22,094 nucleotides of DNA from an uncultured Collinsella sp. (GCA_900548815.1 URLR01000032.1:1-22094); one strand, 5' to 3'; numbered from the stretch's first letter, positions 8,041 through 15,035 are shown. Made by a program: numbers and translations. The notes: a model not told the origin generated them from the sequence alone.

Positions 8041-8487
8041 ATGAAGCAAATCGATACCGCCCAGCTCGACATCAACGCCTGTCAGGCTCAGGCTGCCGAA
8101 TACCACGCCCGCGGCTTTAACTGCGCCCAGGCCGTCGCCTGCACGCTCGCGCCCGCCGTCGGGCTCGACCCCCAGGTCGCCTTTACCCTCACCGAGGGCT
8201 TTGGCGCCGGCATGGGCGGCATGACCGAGACCTGCGGCGCCATCTCGGGCGCCGTGGCCATCATGGGCTTTGTAATGAGCGACGGCATGGAAAACCCCAA
8301 GACCAAGGGCCAGACCTACAAGCTGTCGCGCGAAATCGCCAAACGTTTTGGCGAGAAGAACACGACAACCGTCTGTGGCACGCTCAAGGGCATCGGATCG
8401 GACAAGGGTCCGCTCCGCAGCTGCCCCGGCTGCATCGACGATGCCATCGAGATCGCCTGCGATATGCTAAAGCAGCTCGCCGAGTAA
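8041..8487 (+). CDS. C_GCAxxG_C_C family protein (putative redox/metal protein)
   Basis: A 148-residue cytosolic protein with the pattern that names this family: GFNCAQAV with Cys28, then FGAGMGGMTETCGAISGAVAIMG, VCGTLKGIG and CPGCIDDAIEIACDML. The spaced cysteines suggest metal or redox-cofactor binding, but the family has no firmly established function. The start at 8041 has AAGGAG six bases upstream and matches the family N-terminus. In-frame ATGs at 7969 and 7897 would extend into non-family sequence; 7969 has a weak GAGG upstream and cannot be fully excluded. Convergent with yigZ, sharing a hairpin between them, and divergent from metY. Confidence 0.87.
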   Translation: MKQIDTAQLDINACQAQAAEYHARGFNCAQAVACTLAPAVGLDPQVAFTLTEGFGAGMGGMTETCGAISGAVAIMGFVMSDGMENPKTKGQTYKLSREIAKRFGEKNTTTVCGTLKGIGSDKGPLRSCPGCIDDAIEIACDMLKQLAE

Positions 8488-8501
8488 ACGGCAGCAACAG
8501 C

Positions 8502-8552
8502 AAAACGACGGCCGGCGCGCTTGGAATCCATCCAAAAGCACGCCGGCCGTCG
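8502..8552 (-). terminator. Terminator between C_GCAxxG gene and yigZ
   Basis: A 12-bp perfect GC-rich stem (8506-8517 and 8541-8552) with a 23-base loop. On the minus strand it is followed by UUUU (8502-8505) and begins 4 bp after the yigZ stop. It may also stop the convergent rightward transcript, although no U-run exists in that direction. Confidence 0.7.
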
Positions 8553-8555
8553 CCG

Positions 8556-9194
8556 TTAGAACTCGGCAAATTCCGGAGCGCCGACCTCGATCTCCTCGCG
8601 CCCCGCCATAAGCTCGCGCATCTTAGCGCAAAATGGCTCCTGCTCCCCCGCCTTAAACACCAAATGAAGTGCCACGGCATCAGCGTAATCGGTATCCGAA
8701 ACCTTGGCACCCGAATCCTGCGCCAAACGAAGCACCTGCTCATACTGCGGATAGGCCACATGCACGTCAACAGGCACAACACTTGTCATCTCGACAATCT
8801 GCCCGGCCTCCCGAGCAGCTGCCACCGCCGCCTGCGTCGCCGCAGTATAGGCGCGCACCAAGCCACCAGGTCCCAACAGCGTGCCACCAAAATAGCGCGT
8901 CACTACGCAGCAAACATTTTTGAGCTCCGCGCCGCGCAACACCTCGAGCGTCGGCATACCGCTCGTGCGGCTCGGCTCACCATCATCGCTCTGGCGCTCG
9001 CGTCCATCGACTAAAATCCACGCGGGAACATTGTGTCGAGCGTCGTAATGACGCTTGCGAACTATCTCGATAAAGGCATTCGCCTCATCCTCGGACTCAA
9101 TATGGACCAGCTGCGCAATAAACCGGCTCTTGCGGTCCACAAACTCGCCCGAAGCCTCAATATTCGATTGCAAAGTAAAATAGCTGTCCAACAA
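8556..9194 (-). CDS. YigZ/IMPACT family (UPF0029) protein
   Basis: A 212-residue protein of the YigZ/IMPACT family. Domain 1 carries the signature segments RKSRFIAQ, HYDARHNVPAWI, RQSDDGEPSRTSGMPTLEVL and VVTRYFGGTLLGPGGLVRAY; the C-terminal ferredoxin-like domain (UPF0029, VDVHVAYPQYEQVLRLAQ onward) follows. Bacterial members are thought to bind nucleic acid or nucleotides and the eukaryotic relative modulates translation; the role here is unknown. The start is TTG at 9194, with GAGGGG five bases upstream and an in-frame TGA three codons before it, so no longer N-terminus is possible. Located downstream of rnpB on the same strand. Confidence 0.88.
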   Translation of the reverse strand: MLDSYFTLQSNIEASGEFVDRKSRFIAQLVHIESEDEANAFIEIVRKRHYDARHNVPAWILVDGRERQSDDGEPSRTSGMPTLEVLRGAELKNVCCVVTRYFGGTLLGPGGLVRAYTAATQAAVAAAREAGQIVEMTSVVPVDVHVAYPQYEQVLRLAQDSGAKVSDTDYADAVALHLVFKAGEQEPFCAKMRELMAGREEIEVGAPEFAEF

Positions 9195-9306
9195 AGCCCC
9201 TCAACAACAAGCAAAGCAACAAACAGCCTCAATAATACGGCAAAGACCGTACCGTTAATCCCGGTAAATAGAACGGCAACACCGATGATTCCGTAAACGA
9301 AAGCGA

Positions 9307-9405
9307 GAACCCGTCAGCGCGAGCAAGGTGCCTTGAAAGACGAGGGCATTGACCTTATGGTCATGCCCGAAGGCTTGAAAGGCAGATTGCCGCGCTGACG
9401 GGTTC
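9307..9405 (-). repeat. 99-nt inverted-repeat structured element downstream of rnpB
   Basis: A 15-bp perfect terminal inverted repeat (9307-9321 and 9391-9405) encloses nested helices: GCAA/TTGC, GCCTT/AAGGC, and an apical stem GGGCA-TGACC/GGTCATGCCC capped by TTAT. It starts 15 bp after the 3' end of RNase P RNA on the minus strand and is followed by U-rich CTTTCGTTT. It could be the rnpB terminator or processing structure, a separate small RNA, or a miniature mobile or REP-type element. The adjacent 9195-9306, up to the yigZ start, holds no supported gene. Confidence 0.6.
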
Positions 9406-9420
9406 GCAGCGTCAACAAAG

Positions 9421-9784
9421 TGCTGAGTGGGCCTATAAGCCGGGTTCTGTCGTGAACGGTCATTTATCTTGTCTGCACGTTACCGTGCAGCTCCACGCAC
9501 GCTACCCGAACGCGGACCGGGCCGGCCCATAGCGTTCCTATTCGCGCTTGCTCCGGATGGGGCTTGCCAAGCCGCCGTGTTGCCACGACGCTGGTGGTCT
9601 CTTACACCACCGTTTCAGCTTTTCCCTTTACGCCTTGCGGCGCAGGTGGGAGTCTTCTTTTCTGCGGCGCTTTCCGTCGGATCACTCCGCCCGGCCGTTA
9701 GCCGGCATCCCGCCCTCTGGAGCCCGGACTTTCCTCACGCGTGCTGCAAGCAGCACATCGCGCGACCGTCTGGCCCACTCAGCA
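9421..9784 (-). ncRNA. rnpB: RNase P RNA (bacterial type A)
   Basis: Catalytic RNA that trims the 5' leader from pre-tRNAs. On the minus strand all the universally conserved blocks appear in order: the 5' P1 strand with GCTGAGTGGGCC, GAGGAAAGTCCGGGCTCC, GTAAGAGACCACC, GGCAACACGGCGG, AGATAAATGACCG and ACAGAACCCGGCTTATAGG, then the 3' P1 strand GGCCCACTCAGC. The terminal arms pair over 13 bp (9421-9433 with 9772-9784), fixing the ends to within a few bases. Length is about 364 nt, normal for type A. Any apparent reading frames inside are chance. Confidence 0.97.
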
Positions 9785-9791
9785 GTGCAAG

Positions 9792-9820
9792 AGTGTAGCA
9801 CACCGTTGCCGCAGGCAATG
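9792..9820 (-). promoter_or_regulatory. rnpB promoter
   Basis: Minus-strand TGC-TACACT (TACACT at 9792-9797) is an extended -10 box placed about 8 bases before the RNase P RNA 5' end. A TTGCCT about 15 bp further upstream is the likely -35. Confidence 0.6.
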
Positions 9821-9868
9821 GCACAACACAAGCGTTCGACACGATAAACCAAGAACCACGCCATGCAG

Positions 9869-9999
9869 TACAATAGGGTTGTCGATGGGCAACGTCGTCA
9901 GTCGAGACGCGACCGCGCTCCGCACCCCTCCGTCTACTCGGTGTGTTCCCGCCTCCTCCCCGAGGCGGGTTGTCGGCACTTTTCATGCACCGACAACCC
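9869..9999 (+). other. Non-coding gap with overlapping hairpins
   Basis: The stretch between the rnpB promoter and the rpsA terminator has no supported gene. On the plus strand a TACAAT (9869-9874) precedes GGGTTGTCG (about 9876-9884), repeated at 9967-9975; both can pair with CGACAACCC at 9991-9999. A second hairpin, CCCGCCTC/GAGGCGGG (9948-9955 with 9962-9969), shares GGG 9967-9969 with the downstream copy, so the two small hairpins are mutually exclusive. It may be a small RNA or a leader remnant; no known RNA family was recognised. Confidence 0.35.
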
Positions 10000-10049
10000 A
10001 ATAGCCTGTGGACAGTACGGGCAGCATTACGCATTTCAGCACCAAATGC

Positions 10050-10083
10050 AAAAAGGGACCCGTCCATTGCGGACGGATCCCTT
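10050..10083 (-). terminator. Intrinsic terminator after rpsA
   Basis: Minus-strand 13-bp stem (10071-10083 with 10053-10065, one U-G pair) with a 5-base loop and a following run of U (A-run 10050-10054), 24 bp past the rpsA stop. Confidence 0.92.
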
Positions 10084-10107
10084 AAAAGAAGTGATCGTCA
10101 AACCGAT

Positions 10108-11274
10108 TTACTCGGCGTCGGTCTCCTCGTCCTTCTTCTCGGAAGGCAGCGGGGTAACCTCGATCTCGACGCCCAGAGTCTCAGCGGCGGACTTCATGGA
10201 CAGGGAGATACGACGACGGTCGAGGTCGATCTCCATGACCTTGACCTGAACCTTGTCGCCCACGTGGGTGACCTGAGAAGGCTGATCGACGTGCTTGTTG
10301 GCCATCTCGGAGATGTGCACCAGGCCCTCGATGCCCTCGCCCAGATCGACGAAAGCGCCGAACGGGACAAGCTTGGTCACAGTGCCCTCGACGATAGCGC
10401 CGACGGGGTACTTCTTGACCAGTGCGCGCCACGGATCCTCGGTGGTCTGCTTGAGACCCAGGGAGATGCGCTCGCGGTTGAGGTCGACGTCGAGAACCTC
10501 GACCTCGACCTCCTGGCCAACCTTGACAACCTCGGAAGGATGGTTGACGTGGTTCCAGGAGAGCTCGGAGATGTGGATGAGGCCGTCGATACCGCCGAGG
10601 TCGACGAAGGCGCCGAAGTCGACGATGGAGGAAACGGTGCCCTGGAGACGCATGCCAGACTTGAGCTTGGACAGAATCTCGGAGCGCTCGGCCTTACGGG
10701 ACTCCTCGAGCACGACGCGACGGGAGAGGACGACGTTGTTGCGGTTACGGTCCATCTCGATGACGCGGGCCTCGATGCGGGTGCCCATGTAAGAGGTGAG
10801 GTCCTTGACGCGACGGAGGTCGACGAGGGAAGCGGGCAGGAAGCCACGCAGGCCGATGTCGAGGATCAGGCCGCCCTTGACAACCTCGATAACCTCGCCC
10901 TCGACGTTCTCGCCGGAGTTGAACTTCTCCTCGATGCGGTTCCAAGCACGCTCGTACTCGGCGCGCTTCTTGGACAGGACCAGACGACCGTCCTTGTCCT
11001 CCTTCTGGAGAACCAGAGCCTCGATGGGATCACCGAGTGCAACGATGTCTGCAGGGTTAGCGTCCTTGCGGATGGACAGCTCGCGGACCGGGATAACGCC
11101 CTCGGACTTGAATCCGATGTCAACGAGCACCTCGTCATGCTCGATCTTAACGACAGTGCCGTTAACGAGATCGCCCTCATCAAAGTCGGTAATCGTACCG
11201 TCGATGAGGTTGTTCATCTCCTCCTCGTTGACATCGTCAAGAGAGAAAATGGACGAGTTCTGAATCTCACTCAA
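10108..11274 (-). CDS. rpsA: 30S ribosomal protein S1 (four S1 domains)
   Basis: An RNA-binding ribosomal protein that helps load mRNA on the 30S subunit. At 388 residues it carries four S1 (OB-fold) repeats at about 30-100, 118-185, 203-272 and 288-358; the last two contain the classic FGAFVDLGGIDGLIHISELS and FGAFVDLGEGIEGLVHISEM. This is the shorter S1 typical of Gram-positives, against six domains in E. coli. An acidic tail (SEKKDEETDAE) ends it. The start codon is TTG at 11274 with AAAGGGG six bases upstream, and that site lies in a hairpin. A clean terminator follows. No cmk or other usual neighbour is in the window. Confidence 0.95.
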   Translation of the reverse strand: MSEIQNSSIFSLDDVNEEEMNNLIDGTITDFDEGDLVNGTVVKIEHDEVLVDIGFKSEGVIPVRELSIRKDANPADIVALGDPIEALVLQKEDKDGRLVLSKKRAEYERAWNRIEEKFNSGENVEGEVIEVVKGGLILDIGLRGFLPASLVDLRRVKDLTSYMGTRIEARVIEMDRNRNNVVLSRRVVLEESRKAERSEILSKLKSGMRLQGTVSSIVDFGAFVDLGGIDGLIHISELSWNHVNHPSEVVKVGQEVEVEVLDVDLNRERISLGLKQTTEDPWRALVKKYPVGAIVEGTVTKLVPFGAFVDLGEGIEGLVHISEMANKHVDQPSQVTHVGDKVQVKVMEIDLDRRRISLSMKSAAETLGVEIEVTPLPSEKKDEETDAE

Positions 11275-11278
11275 AGGT

Positions 11279-11303
11279 GGACCCCTTTCGAACTACGGGG
11301 CCC
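11279..11303 (-). promoter_or_regulatory. Hairpin sequestering the rpsA ribosome-binding site
   Basis: In the rpsA leader GGGCCCC (11297-11303) can pair with GGGGTCC (11279-11285), seven pairs including one G-U, across an 11-base loop. The paired GGGG is the Shine-Dalgarno of the TTG-started rpsA frame, so the structure could repress translation. Autogenous control of S1 is known in E. coli; its use here is inferred. Confidence 0.4.
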
Positions 11304-11405
11304 CGATTGCTAGGACCTACAGAAGGGTGCGACAAGCACACAACGTTTAGGAACACTCGGGAGCCGACAGATACTAATGTGACGCTTATGCAATCACGTT
11401 CGTAT

Positions 11406-11434
11406 AGGTTACGGGGAAATGGGTTCGATTTCAA
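11406..11434 (-). promoter_or_regulatory. Candidate rpsA promoter
   Basis: Minus-strand TTGAAA (11429-11434) is 17 bp from TAACCT (11406-11411), leaving a leader of about 125 nt before rpsA. The rest of the 315-bp gap (11275-11589) holds a 9-bp inverted repeat (11459-11467 with 11492-11500) and presumably the promoter of the rightward HAD gene, for which only a TTGACG at 11503-11508 was noticed. Confidence 0.4.
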
Positions 11435-11589
11435 GCGTGAACTGCGTTTTTTTACTCGTGTGGAGACTTTTTCGTAATCTTATGGACAGCTGTCTCCACA
11501 ACTTGACGATAACCAGCTAGGCATTCGGCTTTGGGGTAAAGTATCTGAAGCCAACGATTCTAGATCGATTTTTCGAGAAAGGTGCCCGC

Positions 11590-12330
11590 GTGCTCAAAAC
11601 AGTCGTTTTCGATATGGACGAGACGCTTCTTAACATCAACCTCAACGCGTTCATCCTTCGCTATTTTAAGGATGTCTCTTCGATGCTCGCGGATATCGGG
11701 CGCCGCAGCCGCGGTGGCACGATGGCACGCCTCGGCACCATCCTGGTCGACCTCAACGCCAATCGCCGCAGCGGCACGGATAACCGCACCAATCTTGAGT
11801 TTTACCGCACCGAGGTCGAGCGCCGATGCGGGATCCGCCTCTCCGATCCCCTCATCTACGAGGCGTTTACCTACTATGACCGCGAAGTTCTTCCGTACAA
11901 GAACGACGATGTCATTAACGCACACGCCGCGCTCCAGGCCGTACAGGACGCAGGGCTGCGTTGCGCGCTCTTTACCAACCCCAGCTTTCCCCAAGGGGCC
12001 ATCGAGTGCCGCATGGGCTGGGGCGACCTGGCCGACGCCCCCTTTGAGCTCGTCACGCACATGGGAAACACCACCCGCTGCAAGCCCGATGCCACCTACT
12101 ATCTAGAGCAGCTTCAGGTGATGGGACTCGAGCCACACGAGGTCCTTATGGTGGGCAACGATCCCAAACGCGACTTCCCGTCCCCCGATTGCGGCATCCA
12201 AACCGCCTTTGTGGGCCAAGCCAAGCCCAGCCGAGCCACCTGGCGCGGAACCATGGAAGACTTCGCCCGCGACTTTAACGCCGTAATCGAGGCCTTCTAC
12301 GAGCACCAAATAGCCGACGAACTGTCCTAA
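11590..12330 (+). CDS. HAD-superfamily hydrolase
   Basis: A 246-residue cytosolic phosphatase-like protein. HAD motif I is FDMDETLL (nucleophile D8, acid D10), motif II is the Thr in LFTNPS, motif III the Lys in RCKPDATYY, and motif IV GNDPKRDF. A helical cap (about residues 15-95) sits between motifs I and II. All catalytic residues are present; substrate cannot be inferred. The start is GTG 11590, with GAAAGG about 9 bases upstream. The stop codon TAA (12328-12330) overlaps the stop of the convergent cysteine desulfidase gene, so no terminator fits between them. Confidence 0.88.
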   Translation: MLKTVVFDMDETLLNINLNAFILRYFKDVSSMLADIGRRSRGGTMARLGTILVDLNANRRSGTDNRTNLEFYRTEVERRCGIRLSDPLIYEAFTYYDREVLPYKNDDVINAHAALQAVQDAGLRCALFTNPSFPQGAIECRMGWGDLADAPFELVTHMGNTTRCKPDATYYLEQLQVMGLEPHEVLMVGNDPKRDFPSPDCGIQTAFVGQAKPSRATWRGTMEDFARDFNAVIEAFYEHQIADELS

Positions 12331-13646
12331 CAGACCTGGGTTTTGCCGATCATGATGTTGAGGATCTCGATGTCGGTGTCCTTCATGCCCACGCGGCCTA
12401 CGTAGCCCATGCTGGCGATCGTCTGCTCAACGGTATCTTGGATCAGGCCCTCGCCGGCGCGGAAGCCGCGACCCTGCATGGCCATATCATGGCCCAGAAT
12501 CGCCGCATCGACGGCAGCCGAGATCTTGGCGGCACAGCTCGCCTTGGCGCCGTCGCACACGATGCCGCCCACGTTACCGAGCGTATTCGAGACCGTCGCG
12601 CCAATCTGCTCGCGCGTGCCACCGCACAGCCAGGTAATCGCGGCGCCGGCGCCGCACGCGGCGCAAATAGCACCGCAAAACGCTGAGAGCGCACCAATAT
12701 AGCTCTTGATATGCACGGCGATAAGATCGGACAGCATCACGGCGCGCACCAGGCGCTCGTGGTCGCAGCGCAGGTACTCGGCATACTCCATGACGGGCAA
12801 TGCGCAAGTAATGCCCTGATTGCCCGAGCCGCACACAATGGCGACCGGCAGCGCGCAGCCGTTCATGCGGGCGTCGGACCCGGCGGCCGCACGGGCACGG
12901 GCACGGCAGGCGACGTCATCGGCACGAGCACCTAGCAGCGTACGACCCACCTCGGCGCCCCAAGCGTGTGCAAGGCCCTCGGCACTGATCGCGCCATTCA
13001 GCTCAATCTGACGTTCAACGGCTGCGCGGGCGTCCTCAATGTCGCCGTCCTCGATAAAGTCGATGATGGACTCAATCGACATGGGCGTGTCGGCGTTATC
13101 TGCCGCCCGCTCGGCCACGACGCGCTCGGCGCAGGCGGCGCACTCCCCCGCCGACTTGCCGCATACCGGAATACCGTCGAGGGTATGGCACGTGACATTG
13201 GTGTGGTGATCGGTAATCTCGACGACCGCGGTATGGCCCCCGGCCGTGGCAGTCACCTTGATGTAGAGGTTGGGCACACCCTCGACAAGCGACACATCGC
13301 AGTAGCCGGCGTCGGCGAGGAGCTCGGCCACGCGAGCACGGTCCTCATCGTCAACGCTCTCGAGCACCTCGAGCGCGCTCTTGGCGTCGCCGCCCACGGC
13401 ACCCAGCACGGCCGCGGCCTCAATACCGTGCATACCACCCGAGTTGGGCACGGTCACGCTCTTGACGTTCTTGATGATGTTGCCCGAGCAGGCAACATCC
13501 ATATGATCGGGTTCGCAACCGAGCGTCTGACTCGCCAACGCAGCTGCATAGGCAACGGCAATGGGCTCGGTGCAGCCGAGTGCACAGACAAGCTCGCGGT
13601 TCAAAACGTCGCAAAAAGCGGCATCACGGATGGAATCAGTAGGCAT
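12327..13646 (-). CDS. cyuA: L-cysteine desulfidase (UPF0597/YhaM, CyuA-like)
   Basis: An iron-sulfur enzyme family that degrades L-cysteine to pyruvate, ammonia and sulfide; formerly annotated as serine dehydratase alpha-like. At 439 residues it matches E. coli YhaM/CyuA (about 436). The N-terminal ALGCTEPIAVAYAAA holds Cys25, equivalent to a cluster cysteine in the archaeal desulfidase. VCGSGNQGITCALPV and GNVGGIVCDGAKASCAAK carry further conserved cysteines. ATG 13646 is chosen for AGGAG seven bases upstream and the family N-terminus; an upstream ATG at 13781 would add 45 unrelated residues. The enzyme could supply sulfide to the MetY encoded in the window, but they are not an operon. Confidence 0.92.
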   Translation of the reverse strand: MPTDSIRDAAFCDVLNRELVCALGCTEPIAVAYAAALASQTLGCEPDHMDVACSGNIIKNVKSVTVPNSGGMHGIEAAAVLGAVGGDAKSALEVLESVDDEDRARVAELLADAGYCDVSLVEGVPNLYIKVTATAGGHTAVVEITDHHTNVTCHTLDGIPVCGKSAGECAACAERVVAERAADNADTPMSIESIIDFIEDGDIEDARAAVERQIELNGAISAEGLAHAWGAEVGRTLLGARADDVACRARARAAAGSDARMNGCALPVAIVCGSGNQGITCALPVMEYAEYLRCDHERLVRAVMLSDLIAVHIKSYIGALSAFCGAICAACGAGAAITWLCGGTREQIGATVSNTLGNVGGIVCDGAKASCAAKISAAVDAAILGHDMAMQGRGFRAGEGLIQDTVEQTIASMGYVGRVGMKDTDIEILNIMIGKTQVC

Positions 13647-13664
13647 AGGTATCTCCTGTATATA

Positions 13665-13688
13665 TATCGAACTGGACTCTCGATAATA
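13665..13688 (-). promoter_or_regulatory. cyuA -10 box with overlapping operator-like palindrome
   Basis: Minus-strand TATTAT (13683-13688) is a good -10 for the desulfidase gene, with TTGTTA 19 bp upstream as a possible -35. TATCGA (13665-13670) and TCGATA (13680-13685) form a 6-bp dyad with a 9-base spacer at the transcription start, a likely place for a repressor. Confidence 0.45.
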
Positions 13689-13919
13689 GTTAACTCTATT
13701 TATTTGATAACAATGCATCAAAAACCGCAACCATGGTTCCGGCGGACGGCATTCAAGCACAAACTGACAGCATTCATTCATGAGAAGCCGGTCTTGTAGC
13801 CTGCTAAAGCGTTTGACCTAAAAACGCCCGAGCGTTTACGCAAAAGTCGCGCTATCATGCAGTCGAACGCGGTAAACACCTTTAGCATTTGCGCCGCACA
13901 GACCAGAGAGGAACCATCC

Positions 13920-14387
13920 ATGAAGATCGGTATCGGTAACGACCACGCCGCCGTCGAGCTCAAGAACATCATCTCCGAGCACCTGAAGGAGCGCGGCTGC
14001 GAGGTCGTGAACTTTGGCACCGACACCTCCGAGAGCTTTGACTACCCCATCGCCGGCTACAAGGTGGGTAAGGCCGTTGCCAACGGTGACGTCGACCTGG
14101 GCATCCTCATCTGTGGCACCGGTGTCGGGATTAGCCTGGCTGCCAACAAGGTCGAGGGCGTACGCGCCGTCGTGTGCTCCGAGCCCTTCAGCGCCAAGCT
14201 CTCCCGCATGCACAACAATACCAACGTGCTCGCCTTTGGCGCCCGCGTCGTGGGCTCCGAGCTCGCCAAGATGATTGTCGACGAGTGGCTCGACGCCGAG
14301 TTTGAGGGCGGTCGTCACGAGCGTCGCGTTAACCTCCTCAACGAGATCGACCACACGCGCGGCCTCAAGGTCGTCGACGAGGCCTAA
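13920..14387 (+). CDS. rpiB: Ribose-5-phosphate isomerase B / RpiB-LacAB family
   Basis: Interconverts ribose-5-phosphate and ribulose-5-phosphate in the pentose phosphate pathway (155 residues, family length about 150). IGNDHAAVELK at the N-terminus binds phosphate and sugar. LGILICGTGVGISLAANK contains the catalytic Cys65 (C66 in E. coli RpiB) and MHNNTNVLAFGAR the ring-opening His98 (H99 in E. coli). The catalytic Cys favours RpiB over the LacA subunit, though an allose- or galactose-6-phosphate role is not excluded. ATG 13920 follows AGAGAGGA with good spacing; the frame open from 13857 is not family-like. A terminator follows. Confidence 0.92.
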   Translation: MKIGIGNDHAAVELKNIISEHLKERGCEVVNFGTDTSESFDYPIAGYKVGKAVANGDVDLGILICGTGVGISLAANKVEGVRAVVCSEPFSAKLSRMHNNTNVLAFGARVVGSELAKMIVDEWLDAEFEGGRHERRVNLLNEIDHTRGLKVVDEA

Positions 14388-14414
14388 ACAACTCAGTGCC
14401 ACAAGCTAACAGCA

Positions 14415-14449
14415 GGGGCCCGCTCGGAACTCATCACCGAACGGGCCCC
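14415..14449 (+). terminator. Terminator after rpiB
   Basis: GGGGCCCG (14415-14422) pairs with CGGGCCCC (14442-14449), extended inward by TCGG/CCGA; TTCATAGATTTT follows, a weak U-rich tail. It is 28 bp past the rpiB stop. Confidence 0.65.
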
Positions 14450-14463
14450 TTCATAGATTTTGG

Positions 14464-14500
14464 AATAAAAGGGCGCCGCGGATGGAGTTCCGCGGCGCCC
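14464..14500 (-). terminator. Terminator after ndk
   Basis: Minus-strand perfect 11-bp GC stem (14490-14500 with 14471-14481), 8-base loop, then TTTTATT. It starts 39 bp after the ndk stop, back to back with the rpiB terminator in the convergent gap. Confidence 0.85.
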
Positions 14501-14538
14501 AAGCCACACGCTAACAGCTTTAAGGAGTCAAAGCTGGT

Positions 14539-14943
14539 TTAGCCAAAGAAGCGCTTGATCTCAATCTCGGCGTTCTCCAGGCAGTCGGAGCCGTGGATCA
14601 CGTTGGCGTTGACATCGACGGCAAAGTCGCCGCGGATGGTACCAGGAGCAGCGTCAAGCGGATTAGTAGCGCCCATGAGGGTGCGCATCTTAGCAACAGC
14701 GGAGAGACCGGAAACGACCATCTTGACGACCGGACCGCTCGTCATAAAGTCACAGAGACCGCCAAAGAAGGGCTTGTCGGCCAGATGGGCGTAGTGCTCC
14801 TCGACGGTAGCGCGCTCGAGCGTGGTCATCTCCATGCGCTCGATGACAAGGCCGCTGCGCTCGATGCGAGCAACAATCTCGCCGATCTTGCGGTCGCGCA
14901 CGGCGTCGGGCTTAATCATGATGAAGGTCTTCTCGATAGCCAT
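14539..14943 (-). CDS. ndk: Nucleoside diphosphate kinase
   Basis: Balances nucleoside di- and triphosphate pools by transferring the gamma phosphate through a phosphohistidine. The 134-residue sequence has KTFIMIKPDAV at the N-terminus, PFFGGLCDFMTSGPVV, RTLMGATNPLDAAPGTIRGDFA and the active-site NVIHGSD with His117, the same position as in E. coli. ATG 14943 (MAIEKTF) is used; GAAAGG lies upstream with spacing of about 9. A longer frame from 14985 adds 14 residues not found in the family. It is monocistronic, with its own promoter and terminator. Confidence 0.96.
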   Translation of the reverse strand: MAIEKTFIMIKPDAVRDRKIGEIVARIERSGLVIERMEMTTLERATVEEHYAHLADKPFFGGLCDFMTSGPVVKMVVSGLSAVAKMRTLMGATNPLDAAPGTIRGDFAVDVNANVIHGSDCLENAEIEIKRFFG

Positions 14944-15006
14944 AAGGTAGCCTTTCAAGTAGGTTCGCGCGTGCCCAAGTCCCATTCCGGCACCCGCCTG
15001 GACTGC

Positions 15007-15035
15007 ATCGTAACAGAGTTTTAGCTGCAGTTAAA
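15007..15035 (-). promoter_or_regulatory. Candidate ndk promoter
   Basis: Minus-strand TTTAAC (15030-15035) is 17 bp from TACGAT (15007-15012), about 60 bases before the ndk start. Confidence 0.45.

Noticed and set aside
9307..9405. Bacterial SRP (4.5S) RNA
   Set aside because: Fragments such as GGTCA and AGGCAGAT recall SRP RNA, but the apical GGAA tetraloop and the conserved asymmetric loop are absent.
9735..10067. 110-codon minus-strand frame between rpsA and rnpB
   Set aside because: Runs into the conserved 5' part of RNase P RNA, starts in the gap after the rpsA terminator and has low-complexity arginine/glycine composition typical of chance GC-rich frames.
11401..11440. tRNA-like GGTTCGA motif in the rpsA upstream gap
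   Set aside because: No acceptor, D or anticodon arms can be formed around it; it overlaps the candidate rpsA promoter.
13647..13781. 45-residue N-terminal extension of the cysteine desulfidase
   Set aside because: The extension covers the promoter and operator region, has no site at 13781 and does not match the family N-terminus.
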